NCBI GenBank assembly: GCA_019119435.1
Contig: DWWZ01000152.1
Span: 1-37,871 of the forward strand
Source of the DNA: Candidatus Butyricicoccus avicola
Lineage (GTDB): Bacteria > Bacillota > Clostridia > Oscillospirales > Butyricicoccaceae
Length of the DNA: 37,871 nucleotides
Direction: 5' to 3'
The notes under the pieces were generated by a model. It did not search any database and was not told the origin of the DNA. It was given only the letters and a program-made list of their open reading frames with translations. A program made the translations under genes and the position numbers. Shown here in pieces: positions 1 to 8,038 of this stretch; positions within the stretch are counted from its first letter, which is position 1, and the number at the start of each line of letters is the position of its first letter.

Positions 1-56
1 ATGGATCGCGCGCGGTGTGAGGCTTTTCAGGACAAGTATTTTGGAGGTTTCGTCAA

Positions 57-2291
57 ATGATGCAGTACACGCAGTGGCATGGTTTCAAGGGCGGCGAATG
101 GCAGCGCGCCATCGACGTCCGCTCGTTCATCCAGAAAAATTACACGCTCTACGAGGGTGACGACAGCTTTCTGGTTCCCCCGACCGACCGCACGCGCCGC
201 GTGTGGGAAAAGTGCGAGAAGCTCATTCTCGAGGAGCTGAAACAGGGTATCCTGGACGTGGAGACCCACCGCATTTCTGGTATCGACAATTTTGAACCCG
301 GATACATCGACAAGGAGAACGAGGTCATCGTCGGCTTGCAGACCGACGCGCCTCTAAAGCGTATCGTCAACTTGTACGGCGGCATGCGCATGGCAAAATC
401 TTCGCTCGAGCAGTACGGCTATCAGCTCGACCCCGAGATCGAGCGCCACTTCACCGAATACCGCAAGACCCACAACGAGGGCGTGTTTGACGCCTACCCC
501 GCGCGCACCCGCGCCGCCCGGCACGCCGGCTTACTGACCGGCCTGCCCGATGCCTACGGCCGCGGCCGTATCATCGGCGACTACCGCCGCGTGCCGCTCT
601 ATGGAATTGACCGCCTGATCGAGGAGAAAAAGAACGATCTCAGGGATATTGACGGCCCAATGGATGAGGAGCGCATTCGCCTGCGCGAGGAGGTTTCCGA
701 GCAGATCCGTGCGCTGGGCAAGGTCAAGTCCATGGCGGCACGCTATGGCGTCGACCTGTCCGAACCTGCAAAGGACGCGCACGAGGCCGTGCAATTTTTG
801 TACATGGCCTATCTGGCCGGCATCAAGGAGAACAACGGCGCGGCGACCTCGCTCGGCCGCACCTCGACCTTCCTGGACATTTACATCCAGCGCGACCTGG
901 ATGCAGGGCTGTTGGATGAGGCCGGCGCGCAGGAACTCATCGATCAGTTCATCATCAAGCTGCGTCTGGTGCGCCACCTGCGCACCCCGGAGTATAACGA
1001 GCTGTTCGGCGGCGACCCGACCTGGGTGACCGAGTCCATCGGCGGCATGGGCATCAACGGCAAGCCCCTTGTGACCAAGAACTCGTTCCGCTACCTGCAC
1101 ACGCTCACGAACCTAGACCCCGCGCCCGAACCCAACCTGACCGTGCTCTGGAGCGAGCACCTGCCGCAGGCGTTCAAGACCTACTGCGCCAAGATGAGCA
1201 TTGCGACCGACGCCATCCAGTACGAAAACGACGACGTCATGCGTCCCGTTTACGGCGACGACTATGCCATCGCCTGCTGTGTATCGGCCATGAAGGTCGG
1301 TAAGCAGATGCAGTTCTTCGGCGCGCGCTGCAACATGGCCAAAAGCCTGCTCTATGCCATCAACGGCGGTGTGGACGAGAAGAAGGGCGGCGTGATCGTG
1401 CCCGGTATTGAGCCGATCACCGACGAGGTGCTCGACTATGAAAAGGTGCGCGCAAACTACGACAAGGTTCTGGCCTATGCGGCCGAACTGTACGCTGACA
1501 CGGTCAATATCATTCACTTCATGCACGACAAGTACGCCTATGAGGCCAGCCAGATGGCCCTGCACGACACCCATGTCGAGCGCCTGACCGCCTTCGGCAT
1601 CGCCGGTCTTTCGGTCGCAGCAGACTCGCTTTCGGCCATCCGCTACGCCAAGGTACGGCCCATCCGCAACGAGCAGGGCATTGCGGTCGACTTTGAGACC
1701 GTGGGTGAGTTTCCCAAGTACGGCAACGACGATGACCGCGCAGACGACGAAGCGGTATATATCGTGCGCAAGTTCTCGTCCGAGCTCAAAAAGCATCCGC
1801 TGTACCGCGGTGCAAAGCATACCCTGTCCGCGCTGACCATCACCTCGAACGTCATGTACGGCAAAAAGACCGGCTCGACGCCAGACGGGCGCAAGGCGGG
1901 CGAACCGCTGGCTCCCGGCGCCAACCCCATGCATGGCCGCGACGAGAACGGCGCGCTGGCCTCGCTCAACTCGGTTGCCAAGATCCCCTACCGCGACGTG
2001 TGCCAGGACGGCGTGTCCAATACCTTCTCGATCGTGCCCGACGCGCTCGGCCATGACGCGGCCACGCGCGAGGCCAATCTGGTCGCCGTGCTCGACGGCT
2101 ATTTCGCCCAGGGCGCCCACCATCTGAACGTCAACGTGCTGAACCGCGAGACGCTCCTGGACGCCATGGACCACCCGGAGAAGTACCCGACCCTGACCAT
2201 CCGCGTGTCCGGCTATGCGGTCAACTTCAACCGCCTATCCCGCGAGCAGCAGGAGGAAGTCATCAAGCGCACCTTCCACGCCGCGCTTTGA
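57..2291 (+). CDS. pflB: Pyruvate formate-lyase (formate C-acetyltransferase)
   Basis: Cytoplasmic glycyl-radical enzyme that converts pyruvate and CoA to acetyl-CoA and formate. The 744-residue product has the normal PFL length. It carries the adjacent catalytic cysteines C407-C408 in the motif IACCVS and the C-terminal glycyl-radical loop RVSGYAV, with the radical glycine at about G719. A GGAGG at 43-47 sits 9 nt before the first of two consecutive ATGs, so I take the first. Upstream sequence is cut by the window edge, so its promoter is not visible. The radical must be installed by the SAM-dependent activase PflA. No pflA follows: the next gene is an acetyltransferase, and a terminator lies between them. 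The family assignment is very secure. A glycerol or diol dehydratase is excluded by the CC pair and the overall close match to PFL. Confidence 0.97.
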   Translation: MMQYTQWHGFKGGEWQRAIDVRSFIQKNYTLYEGDDSFLVPPTDRTRRVWEKCEKLILEELKQGILDVETHRISGIDNFEPGYIDKENEVIVGLQTDAPLKRIVNLYGGMRMAKSSLEQYGYQLDPEIERHFTEYRKTHNEGVFDAYPARTRAARHAGLLTGLPDAYGRGRIIGDYRRVPLYGIDRLIEEKKNDLRDIDGPMDEERIRLREEVSEQIRALGKVKSMAARYGVDLSEPAKDAHEAVQFLYMAYLAGIKENNGAATSLGRTSTFLDIYIQRDLDAGLLDEAGAQELIDQFIIKLRLVRHLRTPEYNELFGGDPTWVTESIGGMGINGKPLVTKNSFRYLHTLTNLDPAPEPNLTVLWSEHLPQAFKTYCAKMSIATDAIQYENDDVMRPVYGDDYAIACCVSAMKVGKQMQFFGARCNMAKSLLYAINGGVDEKKGGVIVPGIEPITDEVLDYEKVRANYDKVLAYAAELYADTVNIIHFMHDKYAYEASQMALHDTHVERLTAFGIAGLSVAADSLSAIRYAKVRPIRNEQGIAVDFETVGEFPKYGNDDDRADDEAVYIVRKFSSELKKHPLYRGAKHTLSALTITSNVMYGKKTGSTPDGRKAGEPLAPGANPMHGRDENGALASLNSVAKIPYRDVCQDGVSNTFSIVPDALGHDAATREANLVAVLDGYFAQGAHHLNVNVLNRETLLDAMDHPEKYPTLTIRVSGYAVNFNRLSREQQEEVIKRTFHAAL

Positions 2292-2326
2292 CCCAATTGC
2301 CCATATCTTATTTATCCCCCTATACA

Positions 2327-2374
2327 AAGGCCGCAGGGCGCATTCTGTATGCCGCCCTGCGGCCTTGCTTTTTC
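2327..2374 (+). terminator. Intrinsic terminator after pflB
   Basis: A perfect 14-bp stem, AAGGCCGCAGGGCG (2327-2340) with its complement at 2353-2366, has a 12-nt loop and is followed by GCTTTTTC. It lies 35 nt after the pflB stop and isolates pflB from the downstream acetyltransferase. Confidence 0.9.
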
Positions 2375-2392
2375 GATTGCGGTGCGGTAAGT

Positions 2393-2423
2393 TTGACGGA
2401 GGGCAGAAAATCAAGCTTATGAT
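2393..2423 (+). promoter_or_regulatory. Possible promoter of the GNAT gene
   Basis: TTGACG (2393-2398) and TATGAT (2418-2423) are separated by 19 nt, which is long for a sigma-A promoter. The predicted transcript start falls close to the Shine-Dalgarno sequence, so the leader would be unusually short. The assignment is tentative. Confidence 0.35.
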
Positions 2424-2445
2424 ATAGGAAGGAGGGCGTATATCT

Positions 2446-2895
2446 ATGGAACTGAGACGCTACCGGCCGGCAGATTGTCCGGCGCTTGCGGCGCTCTTTT
2501 ATGATACTGTGCACACGGTGTGCCGCCGCAGCTACACCGCAGCCCAGTGCGCGGCCTGGGCGACCGGGCAGGTCGATCTTGCGGCCTGGGACCGGTCTTT
2601 CCGCGTCCATGTGACCTGGGTGGCTCAAGCGGATGGGCAGATTGTAGGGTTTGGCGACATCGACCCGACCGGATATCTGGACCGCCTGTATGTGCATCGG
2701 GATTTCCAGCGCCGGGGGATCGCCGGCGCCCTGTGCGACGCGCTGGAGGCGGCCGTCCCGGCCCGCCCGGTCGTCACACATGCCTCTCTGACGGCGCGGC
2801 CGTTCTTCGAGGCGCGCGCCTACCGCGTCGTGCGCCGGCAGGAAGTGATGCGCGCGGGCGTCCTGCTGGCTAATTTTGTCATGGAAAAACCCTGA
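2446..2895 (+). CDS. GNAT-family N-acetyltransferase
   Basis: A 149-residue single-domain GNAT acetyltransferase that should transfer an acetyl group from acetyl-CoA to an amine. The fold is recognisable from the N-terminal ELRRYRPAD strand-helix, the central strand LDRLYVHRDFQ and the pyrophosphate-binding motif A, QRRGIAGAL, at about residues 88-96. The C-terminus keeps the PFFEARAYRVV strand typical of the YafP/ElaA-like branch. AGGAAGGAGGG at 2426-2436 places the start at 2446. The gene is monocistronic, with terminators on both sides. The substrate (small molecule, antibiotic or protein N-terminus) cannot be told from sequence. It is not a PFL activase despite its position after pflB. 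Confidence 0.88.
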   Translation: MELRRYRPADCPALAALFYDTVHTVCRRSYTAAQCAAWATGQVDLAAWDRSFRVHVTWVAQADGQIVGFGDIDPTGYLDRLYVHRDFQRRGIAGALCDALEAAVPARPVVTHASLTARPFFEARAYRVVRRQEVMRAGVLLANFVMEKP

Positions 2896-2910
2896 GCACC
2901 CGCATCTCCC

Positions 2911-2941
2911 GGCCCATGCCGCACGGCATGGGCCTTGTTCT
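2911..2941 (+). terminator. Intrinsic terminator after the GNAT gene
   Basis: A perfect 10-bp stem, GGCCCATGCC (2911-2920) with GGCATGGGCC (2925-2934), has a 4-nt loop and a following TTGTTCT. The T-tract is modest but the stem is very stable. Confidence 0.8.
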
Positions 2942-2990
2942 GTCAGTCATTCTCTTGACAGATATCCAGATAAAATATTAGATAGGTGTC

Positions 2991-3020
2991 TTGACATATT
3001 GGGAAGATCGGGGGTATGAT
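2991..3020 (+). promoter_or_regulatory. Sigma-A promoter of the mttB-symporter operon
   Basis: A perfect -35 TTGACA (2991-2996), an 18-nt spacer and -10 TATGAT (3015-3020). Transcription would start near 3027. The upstream in-frame ATG at 3016 lies inside the -10 box, so translation must begin at 3061. A second TTGACA lies 36 bp upstream at 2955-2960, within a similar decamer (TCTCTTGACA versus TGTCTTGACA). Confidence 0.75.
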
Positions 3021-3060
3021 AGGAGCGAATCTGAAATTTAAAAGGGGTAAGATTGGAACT

Positions 3061-4503
3061 ATGTCAAAGACCATGCTATTTTCTGCCGATGCGCTTGCGC
3101 GCATGCAGGACCGTGTCGAGCTGTTGCTCGAAAAGCGCGGCGTTACCGTTGACCATGAAGCCCTGTGCCAGGCGCTCGCGCAAAAGGGCTGCCGCGTCCA
3201 GGGCAAGCAGGTGTATTTTCCGCGGGACGTGCTTCGGAACGCGGTCGAGGCCGCGCCCAAGGCGTTCACGCTCTACTCGCAGGATGGCACGCACGACCTG
3301 CCCTTCCCCTGCCCGGACGGCGGCTTCTATGTGCGCTCCAATACGGGTGCGCCGGGCTGGCGCACGGCAGACGGCGACGTACATGCGGTCCGGCTGGCCG
3401 AGGCAGCCGAGTGGTTTGAACTCATCAACGCCCTGCCCAATATCGATTTTTGCGCGCTGCCCTCGGTGTCCGGCGACGAGGTGCCGCCGGCGGCGGTCGA
3501 CCTCTACACCTTTGAACAAGCGCTTCTGCACTCCAGAAAACACATCTGGGTACAGCCTTATGAGGCCAAGAATGTGCATGGCCTGATTGATATGGCCGCA
3601 GCGGCTGCAGGCGGCCTGGATGCCCTGCGGGAAAAGCCGTTTGTCAGCTTTATCTCGTGCAGCGTGCCGCTTTTGAGCTTCAAGCACATGGACGCTGAAA
3701 TCATCTATTGCTGCGCCAAGGCAGGCCTGCCCGTACAGCCCTGCTCGCTGCCGACCGCGGGCGCCAATACGCCGATCACTGCCCAGGGCACGGCGCTGGT
3801 CTGCTGCGCCGAGGTGCTCGCGCAGATCGCTATGCTGGAACTCTTGTGCCCTGGCCTGCCGGTCATCGCTACCCCCCTTCCCTTCTCCATGGATATGATG
3901 ACCACGTACACCTTGCAGTCCGCGCCCGAGACCACGCTGTGCCGCGTGCTGTGTATGCAGCTATTCGAGGAGATCTATGGTATCCCGGCGCACACCTACG
4001 CGACCGGCACCGACAGCCTGACGCTGGACGGCCAGAACTATATCGAGCGCACCTCACTCGCGCACATGATCGCCCTGTCGGGCGCAAGCGTCCTGGGCGG
4101 CGCGGGACAGATCGAGACGGCCAAGACCAACTGCCCGCTGACCCTCATCACCGACGACGAGATCTTCGGCCTGGTGCGCCGCTTCCGGCAGGGCCTGGAG
4201 ATCAGCGACGAGGCCATGGACCTTGACGAGCTTTTGGGCGACCCGGAGGAGACTGCCGACGGCTTTATCATGACCGAGCACACGCTGCGGCATTATAAGG
4301 AGATCACGCGGCCGGCCCTGTTTAGCCGGGTGGGAGTGCCGGTCTGGAAGGAAGCGGGCTGCCCGACGCTGGAATCGCGCGTGCTAGAAAAATACCGGGC
4401 CCTGCGTGCCGCGCCAGACAGCATGGATCTGGCACCAGAGCGCCGGGAGGCTGTACACGCCGCGCTTGTGCGCGCGGTGGCCGACGTGGCAGAGGGGGAA
4501 TAA
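3061..4503 (+). CDS. MttB-superfamily methyltransferase (non-pyrrolysine)
   Basis: A 480-residue member of the MttB (COG5598) family, whose characterised members move a methyl group from a quaternary or tertiary amine to a corrinoid protein. Family hallmarks include the N-terminal helix ending in HEALCQALAQKGCRV, the strand region NALPNIDFCALPS, and the GASVLGGAGQIETAKT region before the C-terminal helices. No in-frame TAG codon interrupts the frame, so it is not the pyrrolysine trimethylamine enzyme. By analogy with MtgB, MtpB, MtcB and MtyB it may act on a betaine, carnitine or similar compound. The start at 3061 follows AAAGGGG (3042-3048), and the 3016 alternative lies in the promoter. 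The stop is 4 nt before the next gene. Its partner symporter suggests a transported substrate. No corrinoid protein, MtbA/MtqA-type transferase or activator is encoded in this window. Confidence 0.88.
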   Translation: MSKTMLFSADALARMQDRVELLLEKRGVTVDHEALCQALAQKGCRVQGKQVYFPRDVLRNAVEAAPKAFTLYSQDGTHDLPFPCPDGGFYVRSNTGAPGWRTADGDVHAVRLAEAAEWFELINALPNIDFCALPSVSGDEVPPAAVDLYTFEQALLHSRKHIWVQPYEAKNVHGLIDMAAAAAGGLDALREKPFVSFISCSVPLLSFKHMDAEIIYCCAKAGLPVQPCSLPTAGANTPITAQGTALVCCAEVLAQIAMLELLCPGLPVIATPLPFSMDMMTTYTLQSAPETTLCRVLCMQLFEEIYGIPAHTYATGTDSLTLDGQNYIERTSLAHMIALSGASVLGGAGQIETAKTNCPLTLITDDEIFGLVRRFRQGLEISDEAMDLDELLGDPEETADGFIMTEHTLRHYKEITRPALFSRVGVPVWKEAGCPTLESRVLEKYRALRAAPDSMDLAPERREAVHAALVRAVADVAEGE

Positions 4504-4507
4504 AGCG

Positions 4508-4705
4508 ATGAGAGTAACCCGCACCGAAAAGATCTGGCTTGCGGCGGTGTGTCTGTTTTTTGTGCTCTATAACCTGCCGGGCGTCCCGGCCTATGGGAAC
4601 GCCTACGGCCTGATCGTCCACGCGCTTGTGACCGTTTTGCCGCTGTGGGTGTGCATCTATATCGGCCTGTTCCGCGTCCTGCGCAAATACCGGCTGAAAA
4701 AGTGA
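4508..4705 (+). CDS. Small two-helix membrane protein, symporter partner
   Basis: A 65-residue protein with two predicted membrane helices (about residues 8-25 and 34-56) and a basic C-terminus ending RKYRLKK. I do not recognise a named family with certainty. It resembles the short membrane proteins (YhdT/DUF997- or DUF3311-like) often encoded just before sodium:solute symporters, as yhdT is before panF. It starts 4 nt after the methyltransferase stop, with GAGGGGG upstream at about 4493-4498, and ends 15 nt before the symporter start, so translational coupling is likely. It is inferred to be an accessory subunit or stabiliser of the symporter. Confidence 0.8.
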   Translation: MRVTRTEKIWLAAVCLFFVLYNLPGVPAYGNAYGLIVHALVTVLPLWVCIYIGLFRVLRKYRLKK

Positions 4706-4720
4706 CAGGAGGGAAAGGCT

Positions 4721-6277
4721 GTGCTCACACAATCGACGATTTGGGTGACTTTTGGCATCTATCTGTTGTTCCTGCTGGGGGTCGCCCTGTTTGAGCGCTG
4801 GCGATCGCACTGCCGCACCACGCGCTCCTTCCTGACGGCCGGCGGCGAGGTCAGCTGGCCGCTGCTCGTTATGACCTATCTGGCCTCGCTGATGAGCACC
4901 TGGGTGTTTTTTGCCGGCCCGGGAGGCTATTACCGTGGCGGGTTGGGATACTGGATCTCGGAACTGAGCTATATTGCACTGTTTCCGCTGATCGCCCACT
5001 TTACGATGAATAAGGTATGGCTGCTCAACCACGCGCGCGGCTACACTACGCCGGCGGACTTCTATGTAGACCGCTTTAAAAGCCCGCTGCTGCGCGTGAT
5101 TCTGGCGGTCATTTTCCTGATTTCCTCCTTCCCCTACATCGCCTCGGTGCTCGTGTCCATCGGGCAGGCGGCGCAGGTGGCGACCGGCGGCAGGATGGAT
5201 TACCGGCTGGTCATCTGCATTGTGGGCCTGGTCATCACACTCTACGTGCTCTTGGGCGGCATGAAGTCGGTCGCCCTGACCGACACCGTGCAGGGCCTTA
5301 TCTTTATCTCGCTTTTGTGGATCATCGCGCTGGCCTGCCTTGTGATCGGCTTTGACGGGTCGCTGGGCGCGGCGCTGTCCTCGATCTGGGAAAATACGCC
5401 GTCCTGGTTTTCCTACCCCGGCCCGGATGGCTGGGTGCCTTACAGCTCGCGCCTGGGCTATCCCCTGTCGTGCGCAATCGGCTGGACCATCATGCTGCCG
5501 CACGTTTTTGTGCGCTCGGGCTATTCGGGCAAGGATATGCGCACCCAGCGCAAGCTCATGGTGCTCACGCCCATCCTGCAGGCCTTTGTCTGGACGGGCA
5601 CCATGCTCATCGGCCTGATCGGCATTGCGCTGCTGCCCGGCTTGACCCAGAGCGACACCGAGCTCATCATCCCGTATATGATCCAGAACGTGATCCAGTC
5701 CATCAGCCCTGGCCTTGCGGTTTGCCTGATGCTGGCCTTTTTCATCGGCGCGAGTGCGGTCGGCATCTCGACAGCCGACTCCTTCCTGCTCGTGTCCAGC
5801 TCGATCGTCTATGAGGATATCCTGTCGCACACCTTCGGCCTCAAGCTGAGCGAAAAGAATAAGATGCGTGTCATCCGCCTGACGATCCTGGTCATCGGCG
5901 GCGTGAGCGTGCTGCTGGCGATCAACCCGCCGCAGCTCATCTATACGCTCATCATGTTCGCCATCGCCATCGTTATGCCGCTCTTCCCCATCTTGGTCTT
6001 TGCCATCTACTGGAAGCGCGCCACCCGGGAGGCCGCCATTGTCTCGGCGGTCGTCGGCACCGTGCTCGTGCTGATGAGCTACTTTGTGTGGGGCATTGGC
6101 GATACCTGGTACGGTGCGCTCGGCATGCTGGGCTCCACGGTGACGATGATAGCGGTCAGCCTGCTGACCAAGCCCCGCCCGGAAGACGGCCGGGAATTTT
6201 ATGCGGCGCTGGACCAGACCATGCAGGCGTTTTACGCCTTGGACGAAGAGGAGGCGGCAGACCCGGCCGGAGACTGA
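4721..6277 (+). CDS. Sodium:solute symporter (SSS family)
   Basis: A 518-residue polytopic transporter of the SSS family, with about 13 hydrophobic helices from residue 6 to about 490. The first helix is followed by the basic stretch ERWRSHCRTTRSFLTAGG, and helix 2 contains SLMSTWVFFAGPGGYY, the usual substrate/Na+ region. SAVGISTADSFLLVSSS corresponds to the conserved S/T-rich Na+-site helix. A GTG start at 4721 is set by AGGAGGG at 4707-4713. Family members carry proline, pantothenate, sugars, betaines or carboxylates. The neighbouring MttB homologue makes a methylated amine or betaine an attractive but unproven substrate. It is cotranscribed with the genes on either side. Confidence 0.92.
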   Translation: MLTQSTIWVTFGIYLLFLLGVALFERWRSHCRTTRSFLTAGGEVSWPLLVMTYLASLMSTWVFFAGPGGYYRGGLGYWISELSYIALFPLIAHFTMNKVWLLNHARGYTTPADFYVDRFKSPLLRVILAVIFLISSFPYIASVLVSIGQAAQVATGGRMDYRLVICIVGLVITLYVLLGGMKSVALTDTVQGLIFISLLWIIALACLVIGFDGSLGAALSSIWENTPSWFSYPGPDGWVPYSSRLGYPLSCAIGWTIMLPHVFVRSGYSGKDMRTQRKLMVLTPILQAFVWTGTMLIGLIGIALLPGLTQSDTELIIPYMIQNVIQSISPGLAVCLMLAFFIGASAVGISTADSFLLVSSSIVYEDILSHTFGLKLSEKNKMRVIRLTILVIGGVSVLLAINPPQLIYTLIMFAIAIVMPLFPILVFAIYWKRATREAAIVSAVVGTVLVLMSYFVWGIGDTWYGALGMLGSTVTMIAVSLLTKPRPEDGREFYAALDQTMQAFYALDEEEAADPAGD

Positions 6278-6302
6278 GCGATCCCCAAAGGAGGCGGCGC
6301 AA

Positions 6303-7049
6303 ATGGCGATCTTTATAACCGGAGACACCCACGGTGATTTCCGCAGGTTCCGGGCTGATATCTTTCCCGAACAGCGGCAGATGACAAAGGAGGACTTTGT
6401 CATCGTCTGCGGCGATTTCGGCATCTGGGAGGACAGCCCAGAGGAAAACTACTGGCTGGACTGGCTGGAACAAAAGCCGTTTACCACGCTGTTCGTGACC
6501 GGAAACCACTCCAATTATGAGCGGCTGGCCGGGTTCCCGGTCTCGGACCGGTTCGGCGGCAAGGTCCAGCATATCCGCCCATCGGTCATCCACCTCATGC
6601 GCGGCCAGGTCTATACCCTGTGCGGCCGCCGCTTCTTCACCATGGGCGGGGCCAGCTCGCACGATGTGCAGGGCGGTATCTTCCAGCCCGACGACCCAGA
6701 CCTCGCGCGCAAAAAGCGCCGCTGTCGGCGGCTGGGCCTGCCGTACCGGGTCGCGCACGTCTCCTGGTGGAAAGAGGAACTGCCAAGCCCGGCCGAGTAT
6801 GCGGCCGCCCGGCGCAGCCTCGCGGCGGCCGGGCAGCAGGTGGACTTTATCGTCACGCACTGTGCGCCCACCCGTGTCCAGTGGGCGCTCGGCGGGGACG
6901 GGTACCGGCCAGACGCCCTGACCGATTTCCTGGACGAGGTCGCAGACACCTGCGCCTTCCGCAAGTGGTTTTTTGGACACTACCATGACAACCGCATGAT
7001 CGGGCAGAAATTTATCCTGCTCTATGAACAGATTATCCGGGTTATCTGA
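6303..7049 (+). CDS. Calcineurin-like metallophosphoesterase
   Basis: A 248-residue cytoplasmic phosphoesterase with all five metal-binding blocks: GDTHGD (D8, H10), CGDFG (D38), TGNHSN (N68, H69), VTHCAPT and FGHYHDN. It should hydrolyse a phosphomono- or phosphodiester using two divalent metals. AAAGGAGG at 6288-6295 sets the start at 6303, 25 nt after the symporter stop, so it is the last gene of the methyltransferase-symporter operon. The substrate is unknown. Nothing in the sequence links it to methyl transfer, so co-transcription may reflect convenience rather than pathway. Confidence 0.9.
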   Translation: MAIFITGDTHGDFRRFRADIFPEQRQMTKEDFVIVCGDFGIWEDSPEENYWLDWLEQKPFTTLFVTGNHSNYERLAGFPVSDRFGGKVQHIRPSVIHLMRGQVYTLCGRRFFTMGGASSHDVQGGIFQPDDPDLARKKRRCRRLGLPYRVAHVSWWKEELPSPAEYAAARRSLAAAGQQVDFIVTHCAPTRVQWALGGDGYRPDALTDFLDEVADTCAFRKWFFGHYHDNRMIGQKFILLYEQIIRVI

Positions 7050-7064
7050 CCGTAAAACCAAATA

Positions 7065-7107
7065 AAAACCGCTGTACAGGCTGTATTTCCTGCACAGCGG
7101 TTTTTTT
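7065..7107. terminator. Bidirectional terminator between convergent genes
   Basis: AAAACCGCTGTACAGG (7065-7080) pairs with CCTGCACAGCGGTTTT (7089-7104) with one mismatch. T-runs lie on both strands, so it serves the phosphoesterase (plus) and the HtrA-like gene (minus). The minus-strand stop codon at 7106-7108 overlaps its plus-strand T-run. Confidence 0.88.
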
Positions 7108-8008
7108 ATCGCCAAAATTGGGAGGAAGAGAGCGAGACTTGCGTCAGCGCGGTGGACTGGGTTTTGAGCTGCTGCACGGTGTCCCACACGTCGGAGATGG
7201 GGATGGCGTAGCCCATGCCCTCGACGTCGGTCGAGGACAGCTTGGCGGTGTTGATGCCGACGACCTCCCCGCGCATGTTGAGCAGCGCGCCGCCCGAGTT
7301 GCCCGGATTGATGGCGGCGTCGGTCTGGATGTAGGTCGCGGGCGTCGTGCTCGTGTCGGTGCTGAGCGAGCGGTTCAGCGCGCTGACGATGCCGGTCGTG
7401 ACCGACTGCCCGTAGCCCAGCGCATTGCCGATGGCCACGACCTGCTCCCCGACCTGGAGCGCATCCGAATCGCCGACGGTGGCGACCGTACTGGCGGACA
7501 GCGTATCGTCCGGCAGGCCGGACAGGGCGACTTTGACGACAGCCAAATCGAGCGCCTCGTCGGTGCCGCAGAGCGATGCCTGGCAGACCGTATCATCTGC
7601 AAACCCGACCGACAGGGTGTTGGCGTCCTCGACGACATGGTAATTGGTCAGGATGTACAGGGCGTCGTCCGTCCGCTCGATGATGATGCCCGATCCTGCG
7701 CTGGTCGTCTCCTCAAGCAGGCCGGAGTTGTAGCCAAAGCGGCCAAACCGGTCGACGTACCACTGTACCTTTTGCACGGAGACATTGGTGATGGACACGA
7801 CCGAGGGCAGCGCGGCCTGGGCGATCTCTGAGACGCTCAGGCCGGTAGAGCAGCCGCAGAGCGGGCAGGTACAGGCCGCGGCCGAAGCCGTGCTGACCGC
7901 CGCGCCGGACAGTAGGGCGACGCTGAGGGCGGCGCAGAGCGTCCGCTTCCAGCGCATGGGCCGGCGTGGACGAGGCACCAGGGAACGGTTGTGGGGGTGG
8001 GACAGCAT
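7106..8008 (-). CDS. Secreted HtrA/DegP-like serine protease, no PDZ domain
   Basis: A 300-residue trypsin-fold protease of the HtrA class, expected outside the membrane. A basic N-terminus (RPRRPMRWKR) and a hydrophobic stretch (residues 23-45) form a signal peptide or anchor. The triad is visible as H124 (TNYHVV), D154 (LDLAVV) and S238 (GNSGG). The protein ends shortly after the protease fold, so the PDZ domain of DegP/HtrA is absent. Directly after the signal region lies a cluster of four cysteines, C46, C48, C51 and C53 (CTCPLCGC), which is unusual for this family. AAAGGAG upstream sets the ATG at 8008. It is the last gene of the operon, 30 nt after the alarmone synthetase, and is probably controlled by the two-component system upstream. 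Confidence 0.92.
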   Translation of the reverse strand: MLSHPHNRSLVPRPRRPMRWKRTLCAALSVALLSGAAVSTASAAACTCPLCGCSTGLSVSEIAQAALPSVVSITNVSVQKVQWYVDRFGRFGYNSGLLEETTSAGSGIIIERTDDALYILTNYHVVEDANTLSVGFADDTVCQASLCGTDEALDLAVVKVALSGLPDDTLSASTVATVGDSDALQVGEQVVAIGNALGYGQSVTTGIVSALNRSLSTDTSTTPATYIQTDAAINPGNSGGALLNMRGEVVGINTAKLSSTDVEGMGYAIPISDVWDTVQQLKTQSTALTQVSLSSSQFWR

Positions 8009-8038
8009 CGGGAACGACTCCTTTCGATAAGGGATGGG

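Noticed and set aside
3016..3060. An upstream ATG that would extend the MttB homologue by 15 residues
   Set aside because: The ATG lies inside the -10 box TATGAT of a good promoter, so it would not be on the transcript. A usable ribosome site precedes 3061.
3061..4503. Possibility that this is the pyrrolysine-containing trimethylamine methyltransferase
   Set aside because: The reading frame is full length with no in-frame TAG, and no pyl genes are in the window.
4322..6424. A 700-codon minus-strand open frame opposite the symporter
   Set aside because: The translation is rich in His, Gln, Arg and Asp with no recognisable motif, and lies exactly antisense to a well-supported transporter gene.
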